Of a DNA stretch of 35,459 bases, positions 1-10,309 are shown piece by piece. Each line of letters opens with the position of its first letter. Position 1 is the first letter of the stretch. This stretch comes from Gammaproteobacteria bacterium (GTDB taxonomy: Bacteria; Pseudomonadota; Gammaproteobacteria; BMS3Bbin11), in NCBI GenBank assembly GCA_013150915.1, contig JAADJE010000007.1, positions 1 through 35,459 of the forward strand, given 5' to 3'. The notes beneath the pieces were generated by a model. The model made no database searches. It saw nothing but the letters and a program-made list of their open reading frames with translations, and was not told the DNA's origin. A program made the translations under genes and the position numbers.

Positions 1-9
1 ACACTAGCA

Positions 10-32
10 ATCGCGCCGAGCGACGCTCCTAC
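10..32 (-). repeat. REP-like element, single copy
   Basis: On the - strand this reads GTAGGAG followed by a small GC-rich palindrome and ending GCGCGAT. It is nearly the same as both arms of the inverted pair at 9420-9499, with one base missing in the palindrome. A 5' GTAG before a short hairpin is the known form of REPs moved by RAYT (TnpA-REP) transposases. No such transposase is in this window. Confidence 0.6.
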
Positions 33-95
33 AAATTAATTGTAAAGCACCCCGTAATTTGATGTCTTTAACACCCTGAAGCTTGCATGTTTACC

Positions 96-126
96 TACTG
101 ACTATCAGCGTCAGTAAGTTTATACT
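96..126 (+). promoter_or_regulatory. possible murA promoter with overlapping inverted repeat
   Basis: TATACT at 121-126 is a good -10. CTGACT at 98-103 is a weak -35 (TGAC matches) at 17-bp spacing. A 7-bp inverted repeat, TACTGAC/GTCAGTA (96-102 and 110-116, loop 7), overlaps the -35 and spacer and could be an operator. This is read by eye only; the 168 bases before murA hold no gene. Confidence 0.35.
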
Positions 127-167
127 GCGGCATTAATTCTGTTTCATCGCACGGTTTTTACTATTAA

Positions 168-2118
<1,951 letters not shown>

Positions 2119-2119
<1 letters not shown>

Positions 2120-3456
2120 TGAGCCGTTTTTCGATGCTGCAGCTGAATACCTGGGACGACGGTTTTACTGAGTCTCTGCAGGCACTGCTCAATCGCAGCC
2201 ATCAGCAGATAGAGGATGTAGACGGGATTGTCGCCGACATCATCAGCGACATTATAAAGCGCGGTGATCAGGCCTTGCTTGAATACACCCGTAAACTTGA
2301 TCGACTGGATGTCGCTGACCCCTCTGAACTTGAGATACCCAGTAGCCGACTGCAGCAGGCTATAGGTGCGATTTCAGATGCGCAGCGTGATGCATTGGAT
2401 GTCTCGCTACACCGTGTACGTGATTTTCACCAGCGGCAGTGTGGCAAGTCGTGGACCTATACCGACGAAACCGGCACTTTGCTGGGGCAGCAGGTAACGC
2501 CGCTGGATCGGGTCGGTATTTATATTCCCGGAGGGAAGGCTGCCTACTCCTCCACAGTGGTTATGACAGCTGTTCCTGCTCAGGTGGCAGGTGTTGGTGA
2601 AACCATCATGGTTGTGCCAGCGCCGGGTGGCGAGCTGAATGAACTGGTGCTGGCGGCTGCGGCGCTGGCCGGTGTTGATCGTGTATTCACAATTGGCGGG
2701 GCACAGGCCATTGCGGCGCTGGCCTATGGCACGAAAACTATCCCCGCCGTCGACAAGATAGTTGGCCCGGGCAATGCTTTTGTGGCCACAGCAAAACAGC
2801 GTGTGTTCGGTAAGGTGGGTATCGATATGCTTGCCGGGCCATCGGAAATTGTTGTGCTTTGCGACAGTGTTTGTGATCCCGCCTGGGTGGCCATGGATCT
2901 GTTTTCACAGGCCGAGCATGATGAGCTAGCACAGTCTATTCTGGTCACCACCTCCAGTGATTTTGCAACACGGGTACTGCAGGCCATGGAGGAATTACTG
3001 CCAAGCATGGAGCGCGAACCGGTTATCAGGGCCTCGTTAGAAGGGCAGGGTGCCGTCATTGTTACTGAGGATATAGATCAGGCCATTGACGTGACGAATC
3101 GTATTGCACCGGAGCATCTGGAACTGATTGTTGACGATCCACTGAGTGTCTCGAAACAAATTCTTCATGCTGGAGCTATCTTCATGGGAGCGTACAGCAG
3201 CGAAGTATTAGGCGACTATTGTGCCGGACCCAATCACACCTTACCAACCTCTGGCACGGCCCGATTCAGTTCCCCGTTGGGAACCTATGATTTTCAAAAA
3301 CGTAGCAGCCTCATTATGTGCACGCCGGAGTCGGCATCACAACTGGGTAAGACTGCATCGGTGATGGCCCGCGCAGAATCTTTAACGGCACATGCACGTT
3401 CGGCGGAGTATCGGATTAAAGGGTTGAAGTCGGAAGTTGGAAGTCAGAAGTCGTAG
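2119..3456 (+). CDS. hisD: histidinol dehydrogenase HisD
   Basis: HisD oxidises L-histidinol to L-histidine in two NAD-dependent steps, the end of the pathway. The 445 residues contain the family signature around [12 protein letters not shown] and [10 protein letters not shown]. The expected zinc ligands are all present: Gln264 and His267 in SQAEHDE, Asp366 in [10 protein letters not shown], and His425 in LTAHARS. These match E. coli Gln259, His262, Asp360 and His419. The general-base region APEHLEL is also present. The start overlaps hisG by one base (TAATG). The last 10 or so residues ([11 protein letters not shown]) do not look like HisD; they are encoded by four 7-bp repeats at 3426-3453 that run to the stop, so a repeat array has probably replaced or extended the natural C terminus. 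Confidence 0.97.
3426..3453 (+). repeat. heptamer array inside the hisD 3' end
   Basis: Four consecutive 7-base units: GAAGTCG, GAAGTTG, GAAGTCA, GAAGTCG. They encode the last residues of HisD and stop just before its TAG. The 7-bp period is shared with the other arrays of this window. Confidence 0.75.
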
Positions 3457-3515
3457 GCCACCAGAGCAGCGGTCAGAAAAAACTTGCGATTTATTGGTTT
3501 TGGTTTCAGTCTTTA

Positions 3516-3550
3516 GGCCCAGGACCCAAGACCCACAACCCAAGACTATT
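3516..3550 (+). repeat. heptamer array upstream of hisC
   Basis: Five 7-base units: GGCCCAG, GACCCAA, GACCCAC, AACCCAA, GACTATT. The array fills the 3' part of the 98-base hisD-hisC gap and ends four bases before the hisC ATG, where a ribosome site would normally lie. No good Shine-Dalgarno remains there. Confidence 0.7.
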
Positions 3551-3554
3551 CTTA

Positions 3555-4649
3555 ATGAACAGTAAAACATCGGCCACTCGCTGGGTGCGACAAATAATCC
3601 AGCAGCAAAACAGTTACCACGCGTCGCCCTCAGGTGACTTCATCAGGCTCGATGCGATGGAAAACCCCTGGTCAATGCCGAAAGCGCTGGAACAGTCCTG
3701 GCTCGATACCCTTATTGACCTGCAGCTGAACCGCTATCCGGACTCAGTTGCGATTGAGCTTGTCCAGCGTCTACGGGCCGTGATGGAAATCCCTGACGAA
3801 TCAGCCATCATGCTGGGCAATGGCTCGGATGAGTTGATCCAGGCCATACTGATGGCTATAGCCGGTAATGGCCGGACAGTACTTGCACCCGCACCGTCAT
3901 TTGTTATGTACGAAGTGTTGGCGCGGGCATGTCGTTTGTCTTATGTTGGCGTGCCGTTGCGGCAGAATTTCACGCTGGATATGCCTGCTATGCGTAGGGC
4001 GATCAACACCCATCAGCCTGCAGTCATATTTCTCGCCTCGCCAAACAACCCGACCGGTACGGTTTATCAGCAGGCGGAAATTGAAGAAATACTCAATCTG
4101 GCGCCAGGACTGGTTGTAGTGGACGAGGCCTACCACCCTTTCGTCAGGCCGGAAAGTGAAAGCGTTATCGCTCGATTAGCTGACAACCCCGATCTTATTG
4201 TAATGCGTACCCTGTCCAAGGTCGGCCTGGCCGGTATACGCCTCGGGCTTATTGCTGGCCACGCTGACTGGATAAGCGAACTGGATAAACTGCGATTGCC
4301 CTACAATATCAACAAGCTGACCCAGGCAACGGCTTCCTTCGCACTTGACCATTGGCAGGTATTTCAGGATCAGATTGGTGAAATTTGTCGTGAGCGCGAC
4401 CGGGTTTATGCTTCCCTATCATCCATCGAGGGTATTGAGGCATGGCCGAGTGATGCAAACTTTATCCTATTCAGGATATCCGATGATGGAGCTACGGCTA
4501 TCCATGCTCAATTACAGGCGCGGGGTATTTTAATAAAATGCCTGCATCGTGCTGGCAGTGCAATGGAGAACTGTCTGCGTGTTACAGTGGGTCGCCCGGT
4601 TGAGAATGATGCCTTTTTAAAAGAATTGTCCGAATTGCTGTTGAGATGA
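3555..4649 (+). CDS. hisC: histidinol-phosphate aminotransferase HisC
   Basis: HisC is a PLP enzyme (class I/II aminotransferase fold) that converts imidazole acetol phosphate and glutamate to histidinol phosphate. The 364 residues show the N-terminal substrate region IRLDAMENPW, the cofactor motifs SPNNPTGT and VVVDEAYHPF, and the Schiff-base lysine Lys222 in MRTLSKVGLAGIRLG. The C terminus GSAMENCLRVTVGRPVEN carries the conserved carboxylate-binding arginine. Its start is the first ATG after a heptamer array, with no obvious ribosome site, so expression may depend on transcription and ribosomes arriving from hisD. A bidirectional terminator follows at 4670, so the first his block ends here. 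Confidence 0.97.
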   Translation: MNSKTSATRWVRQIIQQQNSYHASPSGDFIRLDAMENPWSMPKALEQSWLDTLIDLQLNRYPDSVAIELVQRLRAVMEIPDESAIMLGNGSDELIQAILMAIAGNGRTVLAPAPSFVMYEVLARACRLSYVGVPLRQNFTLDMPAMRRAINTHQPAVIFLASPNNPTGTVYQQAEIEEILNLAPGLVVVDEAYHPFVRPESESVIARLADNPDLIVMRTLSKVGLAGIRLGLIAGHADWISELDKLRLPYNINKLTQATASFALDHWQVFQDQIGEICRERDRVYASLSSIEGIEAWPSDANFILFRISDDGATAIHAQLQARGILIKCLHRAGSAMENCLRVTVGRPVENDAFLKELSELLLR

Positions 4650-4669
4650 AAAGAAAAAAAGGCAGAAAA

Positions 4670-4706
4670 AAACCACCCGCCTTATCTATTCAGGCCGATG
4701 GTTTTA
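4670..4706. terminator. bidirectional terminator between hisC and the acidic-tail gene
   Basis: AAACCA (4670-4675) pairs with TGGTTT (4699-4704) and GCCT (4679-4682) with AGGC (4692-4695), with a small internal loop. There is an A-run on the left and a T-rich run on the right. It lies between two convergent genes and could serve both. Confidence 0.6.
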
Positions 4707-4776
4707 TTGCCTCCTGTGCAGACTTCTGCTGCAAATAAACGTTGTTACTGCAATAAACCTTCTTTCTGCTGAAGCC

Positions 4777-5436
4777 TTAAGATGATGTTCCTTCTGGCAT
4801 GTCTACCTCGTTATCGTCTTCTACCTCATTTTCGGTTTCCACTTCATTTTCATTTTCTACTTCATTCTCGTCGTCCATTTCATTTTTGGCCACATCATCA
4901 CTTTCACTGTCATCATTGATAGATGAGGGGTCGGAAGTATTTGATGAATCTGACTGACTGGATGAGTTGTCACTGGAACTGGAGCCACTACCACTTGCTG
5001 CTGCCATCACGCCGATGCCACCGACAGCGGCTACGCCCGCCAGTAATTGTGTTGCAGCAATTCCACCCGTTACGAGCACGCCATTGATGTAGGTTTTTTC
5101 GATAGAACTAATCCCCGTAAGCTTGAGATCCATCAGGCCAAAGTGGATATCATTAGGCGCGTTTTTACTTCCAACCATACCAAACTGCACATCAATCAGT
5201 GCCGGGCGTGACCTGAAATAGGTAAAGAGTGAGCCGGCACGGTCAGTAGATATGCGTGTCTGACCAAAACGAAAGCCCACTACAGACCTATCCATTTTGG
5301 GTGCAGAAGTTTGATTGCTAAGTGGAATATTGAGATACAGCATACCCACACGTTCAACCTCTGTTTCAAATGCCAGGGCCTGGCTAGCTGTAAATGAAAG
5401 CGCTGTGATCGCTGCAATTTTAATAGATGTTTTCAT
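4777..5436 (-). CDS. exported protein of unknown function with acidic repetitive tail
   Basis: I do not recognise the family. From the preferred start the product has 219 residues. It begins with a signal peptide (MKTSIKIAAITALSFTASQALA), followed by a globular part of about 100 residues and a hydrophobic, Gly/Ala-rich segment (LVTGGIAATQLLAGVAAVGG). Then comes a Ser-rich linker and a strongly acidic tail built from imperfect NEVE-type units. The ATG at 5436 is chosen over an in-frame GTG at 5451 because a GGAAG ribosome site lies just upstream of the ATG. The gene is divergent from the QseB-like regulator, and its promoter contains a PmrA/QseB-type box (5565-5581). I infer it is a target of that system and acts in the periplasm or envelope. 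The acidic tail could bind cations, but nothing here proves it. Confidence 0.75.
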   Translation of the reverse strand: MKTSIKIAAITALSFTASQALAFETEVERVGMLYLNIPLSNQTSAPKMDRSVVGFRFGQTRISTDRAGSLFTYFRSRPALIDVQFGMVGSKNAPNDIHFGLMDLKLTGISSIEKTYINGVLVTGGIAATQLLAGVAAVGGIGVMAAASGSGSSSSDNSSSQSDSSNTSDPSSINDDSESDDVAKNEMDDENEVENENEVETENEVEDDNEVDMPEGTSS

Positions 5437-5548
5437 GTTTTCTTCCTTCACACAAGAGTGAGATATTTCTCCAACAGTAAAAATTAGTTATCCATATTAC
5501 AGCCGACAGCGGCTGGTTGACAGGTAAAACCTGTTGTCCGTTAGGCAT

Positions 5549-5581
5549 ATTTTAGTCCTTGTTTCTTAAAATACCCTTAAG
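5549..5581 (-). promoter_or_regulatory. predicted promoter with PmrA/QseB-type box
   Basis: On the - strand, CTTAAG-N5-TTTAAG (5581-5565) fits the known PmrA-box consensus YTTAAK-N5-YTTAAK exactly. TAAAAT (5554-5549) follows as a -10, which places the box over the -35 position, the usual arrangement for activation by OmpR-family regulators. It faces the acidic-tail gene. Read from the + strand it is CTTAAA-N5-CTTAAG, so the regulator gene at 5738 could also be autoregulated. Confidence 0.6.
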
Positions 5582-5737
5582 AAATCAGTAAAATCCGATG
5601 AAAGTGATAAAAATATTGACTGGTGGGGAAAATACAGCTGTTGTCGGTTCCAGCATATTTACCCACCCCTTCAACATGATAGAGTTACGGGCAGCTCTTT
5701 TCAATGGTTAAACAGGGACACATATCCGAGCAATTAA

Positions 5738-6397
5738 ATGAGAATATTACTTGTAGAAGACAATGCCCTGCTGGGCGATGCCGTTTGTGTTGGTCTGACA
5801 CAGGCAGGGTTTACTGTTGACTGGGTTAAGGATGGAAGAGCGGCCCTAACAGCGGCCTCCGCTGGCTGGCATGACCTGGTTGTCCTGGATCTCGGGCTGC
5901 CGGGCATTTCAGGTCAGCAGGTGTTGTCTGCCTTACGTAAGGAGGCAAATGATATTCCGGTACTGATATTGACGGCCAGAGATACCGTTGATCAGCGCAT
6001 AGCCGGGCTGGATGCCGGTGCAGATGACTACATGACCAAGCCGTTTGACATGGACGAACTTTGTGCCAGGGTCAGGGCACTGCTGCGCCGACGGGCTGGC
6101 AGGGCGGCGCCTTTGCTTAATCATGGAGACATTATTCTTGATCCGGCAGCCCATGTCGCCACACAGCAGGGTGAATCGGTCAATCTATCACACAGAGAAT
6201 TCAGTATGCTGCAGCTTTTATTGGAGAGCGCCGGGCGGGTGCTTTCACGCCAGCATTTTGAAGAGAGTCTCTATGGGTGGGATGAGGAGATAGAGAGCAA
6301 TGCGATTGAGGTACATATCCATCATCTGCGAAAAAAGTTGGGCTCAGACCTGATTCGCACGGTTCGAGGTGTGGGCTATACGATAGACAAAGTATAG
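5738..6397 (+). CDS. OmpR-family response regulator, QseB/PmrA-like
   Basis: This is a 219-residue DNA-binding response regulator. Residues 1-115 are a receiver domain with acidic pocket Glu7/Asp8, phosphoacceptor Asp51 (VVLDLGLPG), Thr79 and Lys101 (MTKPFD). Residues about 125-219 are an OmpR-type winged helix. The recognition region LYGWDEEIESNAIEVHIHHLRKKLGS, described here in parts (WDEE, SNAIEVHIHHLR), closely follows QseB and PmrA. Its partner kinase begins 159 bases downstream. The only strong PmrA-type box I see is in the divergent promoter at 5565-5581, so the secreted acidic-tail protein is the best candidate target. The signal sensed cannot be read from the sequence. Confidence 0.93.
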   Translation: MRILLVEDNALLGDAVCVGLTQAGFTVDWVKDGRAALTAASAGWHDLVVLDLGLPGISGQQVLSALRKEANDIPVLILTARDTVDQRIAGLDAGADDYMTKPFDMDELCARVRALLRRRAGRAAPLLNHGDIILDPAAHVATQQGESVNLSHREFSMLQLLLESAGRVLSRQHFEESLYGWDEEIESNAIEVHIHHLRKKLGSDLIRTVRGVGYTIDKV

Positions 6398-6556
6398 GGC
6401 CTTCTATTAATCCATGACTATTCATTTTCCATCCCAAATCGTCCCTCTTTGTGTTAATAATCTTCGCAATAGCCAGGCTCACGCGTGATTCTTTCCTTGA
6501 TATGAACGTTTTGGAATGCAATCTGATCTACCCAGAATTAATAGAGGCACCCTAAA

Positions 6557-7924
6557 ATGACGCAGTCTATCCGGCTTCGACTTGTTTTTTTCATCGGCGG
6601 TTTAATGCTGCTGGTCTGGGGCGGGATCACGGCCAATAGTATTTATTCTGCACGGAAAGAGGTACAGGAACTTTTTGATGCACAACTCGCACAATCTGCC
6701 AGGGTGCTGCATGCCCTGATCCAGCATGAAATGGCAGAGGCCACGATAGAAGGGAAGAATGAAAATGCGATAGTGCTGGATGTATCGGCGCCCGGACATT
6801 TCTATGAAAGCAAGATTTCTTTTGTCGTCAGAGACAACAACGGTAAAGCCTGGTTTATGTCACAGCAGGCACCGGATTTTAGCATCGCAGCAGGGACCAC
6901 AGGATTCATTGATATCACGGGTGCCGATGATAAGTGGCGTGTGTTTGTAATGCGAGACAAGGTCGTCAATTTTACGGTAGAAGTTGCCCAGAATTATCAC
7001 ATACGTAATGAATTGGTTATGGAAATTACCCGCCACGTATTCTGGCCTTTCATCATTGCCCTGCCCTTACTTATGCTGATGATCTGGATAGGCGCAGGTC
7101 GTAGTCTCAGGCCGCTTGAGGCGATAGCGGATGAGGTGCGGCATCGCAACCCGCAGAATCTTGAGCAGATTGATGTGGCCAGGGTGCCGGCGGAAGTGCT
7201 GCCTTTATTTGTTTCCTTAAACACCTTATTGAGTCGTTTGAAGAAGGCATTAAGTAATGAACGTGGTTTCACATCGGATGCGGCACATGAGCTGCGAACC
7301 CCCCTGGCTGGAATCAAGGCCCAGGCCCAGGTGGCATTGAGAGCATCTAATGAAAAGGAAAAGGATGCGGCGATCAGGCATATCATCATCGGTATCGATA
7401 ATACTGCACACCTGGTGCGTCAGATGCTGATGCTGGCCAGGCTGGATCCAGACATCCCCAACAGAAAATTTGTACAACAGAATTTAACGCGTATTCTGAC
7501 AGAAGTGGCTGCTGATGTCGCAAGTCTGGCAGTGGAAAAGCATGTTGATCTGGAAGTGCGGCAGGCCGCAGGTGATATCAAAATAAGGGGACAGGCAGAA
7601 GCCCTGTCCGTGCTGGTCAGAAACCTGATTGATAATGCCGTCCGCTATACACCCGCAGGTGGCTGGGTAAAAGCAAGCATCTCCCGCGCACCGGAGGGTG
7701 TGATACTAAAAATTATGGACAGTGGGCCGGGGATAGCGGAAGAGGATAAAGGCAGAGTTTTTGACCGCTTCTATCGTGGCCTCGGCACCGGTCAGACCGG
7801 TAGCGGTCTGGGACTGTCCATCGTGCAGCGCGTTGTGGATCTGCATAATGCGAAAATAGACTTCCAGACAGGAAGAGGGAATGGAAAGGGGGTGACGGTT
7901 AAAGTGGTGTTTCCTTTAAAATGA
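6557..7924 (+). CDS. sensor histidine kinase, QseC/PmrB-like
   Basis: This 455-residue inner-membrane kinase has a first membrane helix near residues 8-28 and a periplasmic sensor region of roughly 130 residues. A second helix (WPFIIALPLLMLMIWIGAG) lies near residue 165, followed by a short HAMP-like linker. The H-box FTSDAAHELRTPL carries the phosphorylated His244, and the ATPase domain has an N-box (NLIDNAVRYTP, Asn356/Asn360) and a GSGLGLSIV glycine box. Topology and motifs follow QseC, whose SDAAHELR box and TGSGLGLSIVQR end are very similar. An AGAGG ribosome site lies 9 bases before the ATG. The 159-base gap from the regulator is unusual for such a pair; I see no gene or clear hairpin in it. 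Confidence 0.92.
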   Translation: MTQSIRLRLVFFIGGLMLLVWGGITANSIYSARKEVQELFDAQLAQSARVLHALIQHEMAEATIEGKNENAIVLDVSAPGHFYESKISFVVRDNNGKAWFMSQQAPDFSIAAGTTGFIDITGADDKWRVFVMRDKVVNFTVEVAQNYHIRNELVMEITRHVFWPFIIALPLLMLMIWIGAGRSLRPLEAIADEVRHRNPQNLEQIDVARVPAEVLPLFVSLNTLLSRLKKALSNERGFTSDAAHELRTPLAGIKAQAQVALRASNEKEKDAAIRHIIIGIDNTAHLVRQMLMLARLDPDIPNRKFVQQNLTRILTEVAADVASLAVEKHVDLEVRQAAGDIKIRGQAEALSVLVRNLIDNAVRYTPAGGWVKASISRAPEGVILKIMDSGPGIAEEDKGRVFDRFYRGLGTGQTGSGLGLSIVQRVVDLHNAKIDFQTGRGNGKGVTVKVVFPLK

Positions 7925-7925
7925 A

Positions 7926-7960
7926 GATCCAGGATCCAAGGCCAAAGATGACAGATCAAA
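7926..7960 (+). repeat. heptamer array after the QseC-like gene
   Basis: Five 7-base units in register: GATCCAG, GATCCAA, GGCCAAA, GATGACA, GATCAAA. The first begins right after the kinase stop. The units resemble those before hisC. Confidence 0.65.
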
Positions 7961-8022
7961 AAAATAACTTATTGACGTCAGTTACGATAGTTTATAGATT
8001 TTCGGTTTTTCAAGATTTCGTT

Positions 8023-8064
8023 TTTCAACTTTCAACTTTCAACTTTCAACTTGTAACTTGTAAG
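8023..8064 (+). repeat. heptamer array upstream of hisB
   Basis: Six 7-base units: TTTCAAC four times, then TTGTAAC and TTGTAAG. It ends 47 bases before hisB. The same TTTCAAC unit recurs at 35312 and, inverted, at 23117. Confidence 0.85.
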
Positions 8065-8111
8065 CGCTTTTCTGCTAAAATTCCCGAAACCATCAGTTTT
8101 GGTAAAAACTT

Positions 8112-8705
8112 ATGAATAAACGCACCGCCGAGGTATCCAGAACCACCCTCGAAACGCAGATCAGTATCACCCTGAATGTAGACGGAACCGGACGCTCGTC
8201 TTTTTCTACCGGTGTGCCTTTCCTGGAGCACATGCTGGAACAGATCGCCCGTCATGGACTGATTGATCTGGATGTTCAGGCGAAGGGTGATTTGCATGTT
8301 GATGCACATCACCTTGTTGAAGATATTGGTATTGTACTTGGCCAGGCCTTTAAGCAGGCGCTGGGGGACAAATGCGGCATGACCCGTTATGGCCACGCTT
8401 TTGTGCCATTGGATGAAGCCCTTAGCCGCGTGGTGATTGACTTTTCCGGTCGCCCCCAGATCGAGTATCGGGTGGACTTCCCACGTGCCAGTGTCGGTGA
8501 ATTTGAAACTGACCTGATACACGAATTTTTCCAGGGTTTTTGCAATCATGCGCTGGTGACCTTGCATATCGATAATCTCTGTGGTGATAACTCACACCAT
8601 ATCGCCGAGACGGTATTCAAGGCCTTTGGACGTGCCCTGCGCATGGCGGTAGAACCAGATGCTCGTATAGGCAACGCAATTCCATCGACCAAAGGAAGCC
8701 TCTGA
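8112..8705 (+). CDS. hisB: imidazoleglycerol-phosphate dehydratase HisB (monofunctional)
   Basis: HisB dehydrates imidazole glycerol phosphate to imidazole acetol phosphate, a manganese-dependent step. At 197 residues it is the single-domain enzyme, without the N-terminal histidinol-phosphatase domain fused to it in E. coli. The two metal-binding signatures of the family are present, HHLVEDIGI near residue 75 and [20 protein letters not shown] near residue 160, plus the FLEHML motif. It opens the second his block. The gene begins about 50 bases after a TTTCAAC heptamer array, and hisH follows after 31 bases. Because the phosphatase domain is absent, a separate histidinol-phosphate phosphatase must be encoded elsewhere. 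Confidence 0.98.
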   Translation: MNKRTAEVSRTTLETQISITLNVDGTGRSSFSTGVPFLEHMLEQIARHGLIDLDVQAKGDLHVDAHHLVEDIGIVLGQAFKQALGDKCGMTRYGHAFVPLDEALSRVVIDFSGRPQIEYRVDFPRASVGEFETDLIHEFFQGFCNHALVTLHIDNLCGDNSHHIAETVFKAFGRALRMAVEPDARIGNAIPSTKGSL

Positions 8706-8736
8706 GCAGAGCCGGCCAGTAATCGGGATATTAAAA

Positions 8737-9408
8737 ATGACCAGTATCATTGTTGTCGATTTCGGCATGGGCAACCTGCGTTCAGTTGCTAAAGCCTTCG
8801 AGCATGTTGCGCCTGGAGCCGATGTAATGATTTCAGCTGATGTTAGTGATATTCGTGCTGCAGATCGGGTCGTGTTGCCCGGACAGGGTGCGATAGGTGG
8901 TTATATAAAGGCCTTATACGATACTGATCTGGAGCCAGCCGTTCTCGATGCGGCGGCAAATAAGCCCTTCCTGGGTATTTGTCTGGGGCAGCAGGTCTTG
9001 TATGAATCCAGTGATGAGCATGGTGAAGAGGGCGAGAGTGTTAAAACGTTAGGTCTTTTCAAGGGGCATGCAAAACATTTCACCGACGTCTCCAGCGATC
9101 CACAGGCAATGATCAACCCGCAAACGGGTCATCAGTATCCCATCCCACACATGGGGTGGAACCAGGTAAAACAGACGATGAAACATCCGTTGTGGCAGGG
9201 TATTGCCGATATGGCGAGGTTTTATTTTGTCCACAGCTATTGTCTACAATCAGAGAATGAAGCCGATGTGGCAGGTGTCACCGAATACGGCGTGAACTTC
9301 ACCTCAGCGACAGCCCGCGACAACATTTTTGCCGTACAGTTTCACCCGGAAAAAAGCCAGCATGACGGGCTTAAGCTGCTGGAGAATTTTGTAAACTGGA
9401 AAATCTAG
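8737..9408 (+). CDS. hisH: imidazole glycerol phosphate synthase, glutaminase subunit HisH
   Basis: HisH is a class I glutamine amidotransferase that releases ammonia from glutamine and passes it to HisF for ring closure. The 223-residue protein has the nucleophile Cys82 in GICLGQQVL and the His203/Glu205 pair in QFHPEKSQ, completing the triad. The N terminus IVVDFGMGNLRSV is typical. It sits between hisB and hisA, as is usual. Eleven bases after its stop a REP-like inverted pair begins, separating it from hisA by 153 bases. Confidence 0.97.
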   Translation: MTSIIVVDFGMGNLRSVAKAFEHVAPGADVMISADVSDIRAADRVVLPGQGAIGGYIKALYDTDLEPAVLDAAANKPFLGICLGQQVLYESSDEHGEEGESVKTLGLFKGHAKHFTDVSSDPQAMINPQTGHQYPIPHMGWNQVKQTMKHPLWQGIADMARFYFVHSYCLQSENEADVAGVTEYGVNFTSATARDNIFAVQFHPEKSQHDGLKLLENFVNWKI

Positions 9409-9419
9409 TTGAAAGGAAG

Positions 9420-9499
9420 GTAGGAGCGCCGCCTCGGCGCGATGTTTTTTCATGGGCTTGATAGTATCTTAAACAATCGCGCCGAGGCGACGCTCCTAC
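9420..9499. repeat. REP-like inverted pair (BIME-like) between hisH and hisA
   Basis: Two 24-base arms (9420-9443 and 9476-9499) are inverted copies with one mismatch, separated by 32 bases. Each arm, read inward, starts GTAGGAGCG and contains its own small palindrome (GCGCCG...CGGCGC), so it can fold as two small hairpins or one long one. The GTAG head and paired arrangement match the known RAYT-associated REP/BIME class. A translation reading frame runs through it into hisA, but that is not the real hisA start. Confidence 0.8.
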
Positions 9500-9561
9500 A
9501 AATTTACAAAGACACTCTTGAAAGTCCAATTTATGAAGAGCAAGAAAAACAAAGGAAAAAC

Positions 9562-10308
9562 ATGCTAATCATCCCCGCGATTGATCTGAAAGACGGCCAG
9601 TGTGTGCGCTTGCGTCAGGGACGCATGGAGGATGATACAGTATTTTCAGATGACCCTGTCAATATGGCAGGGCGTTGGGTTGATGCGGGTGCGCGGCGGC
9701 TGCATATCGTTGATCTTAACGGTGCATTTGAGGGCCGTCCAGTCAATGAGCAGGTGATACGGGATATCGCGTCGGTCTATCCTGATTTACCCATACAACT
9801 GGGTGGTGGTATTCGTGACGCGGCCACGGCTGAAGCCTATATTGAAGCCGGTGTAGATTATGTCATCATCGGGACGATGGCGGTGCGTGAGCCAAAGTTT
9901 GTCAAAGCCTTATGCAGGGCCATCCCCGGTCATGTGTATGTGGGTCTCGATGCCAAAAATGGCATGGTGGCGGTTGATGGCTGGGCCAAAGACTCCGGTA
10001 TTGATATCACAGAACTGGCCCGCCAGTTCGAAGATGAGGGCATAGAGGGTATCATCTACACCGATATCTCCCGCGACGGCATGATGCAGGGCGTTAATGC
10101 CGAGGCAACGGCACGCCTGGCAGAGGCTTTGACTGTCCCGGTTGTGGCATCCGGCGGTATCACTACCCTGGCCGACATCGAACGCCTGCTGGAACATGAA
10201 GCGACGGGTATCAATGCCGCTATCATCGGCCGTGCCTTATACGAAGGTTCGTTAGATCTGGCCGAGTGCCAGCAATTAGCCGACCCGCCTGACAGAGCAG
10301 GAAAATAA
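9562..10308 (+). CDS. hisA: HisA, ProFAR isomerase
   Basis: HisA opens the ribose ring of ProFAR by an Amadori rearrangement to give PRFAR, the substrate of HisHF. The 248-residue (beta/alpha)8 barrel starts [20 protein letters not shown] with catalytic Asp8. Both half-barrel phosphate sites are visible (QLGGGIRD near residue 80 and VVASGGI near residue 195). I choose ATG 9562 because it has a purine-rich AAAGGAAAAA site just upstream and gives the family N terminus. The reading frame extends 40 codons further up to 9442, but those codons are the REP pair and its flank. hisF begins one base after the stop codon. Confidence 0.97.
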   Translation: MLIIPAIDLKDGQCVRLRQGRMEDDTVFSDDPVNMAGRWVDAGARRLHIVDLNGAFEGRPVNEQVIRDIASVYPDLPIQLGGGIRDAATAEAYIEAGVDYVIIGTMAVREPKFVKALCRAIPGHVYVGLDAKNGMVAVDGWAKDSGIDITELARQFEDEGIEGIIYTDISRDGMMQGVNAEATARLAEALTVPVVASGGITTLADIERLLEHEATGINAAIIGRALYEGSLDLAECQQLADPPDRAGK

Positions 10309-10309
10309 T

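Noticed and set aside
7921-8115. 64-codon open frame after the QseC-like kinase
   Set aside because: It consists largely of two heptamer arrays (7926-7960 and 8023-8064) translated; the product is repetitive and has no family features.
9442-9561. 40-residue N-terminal extension of HisA
   Set aside because: It is the REP pair and flanking DNA in frame; the family N terminus and a ribosome site are at 9562.
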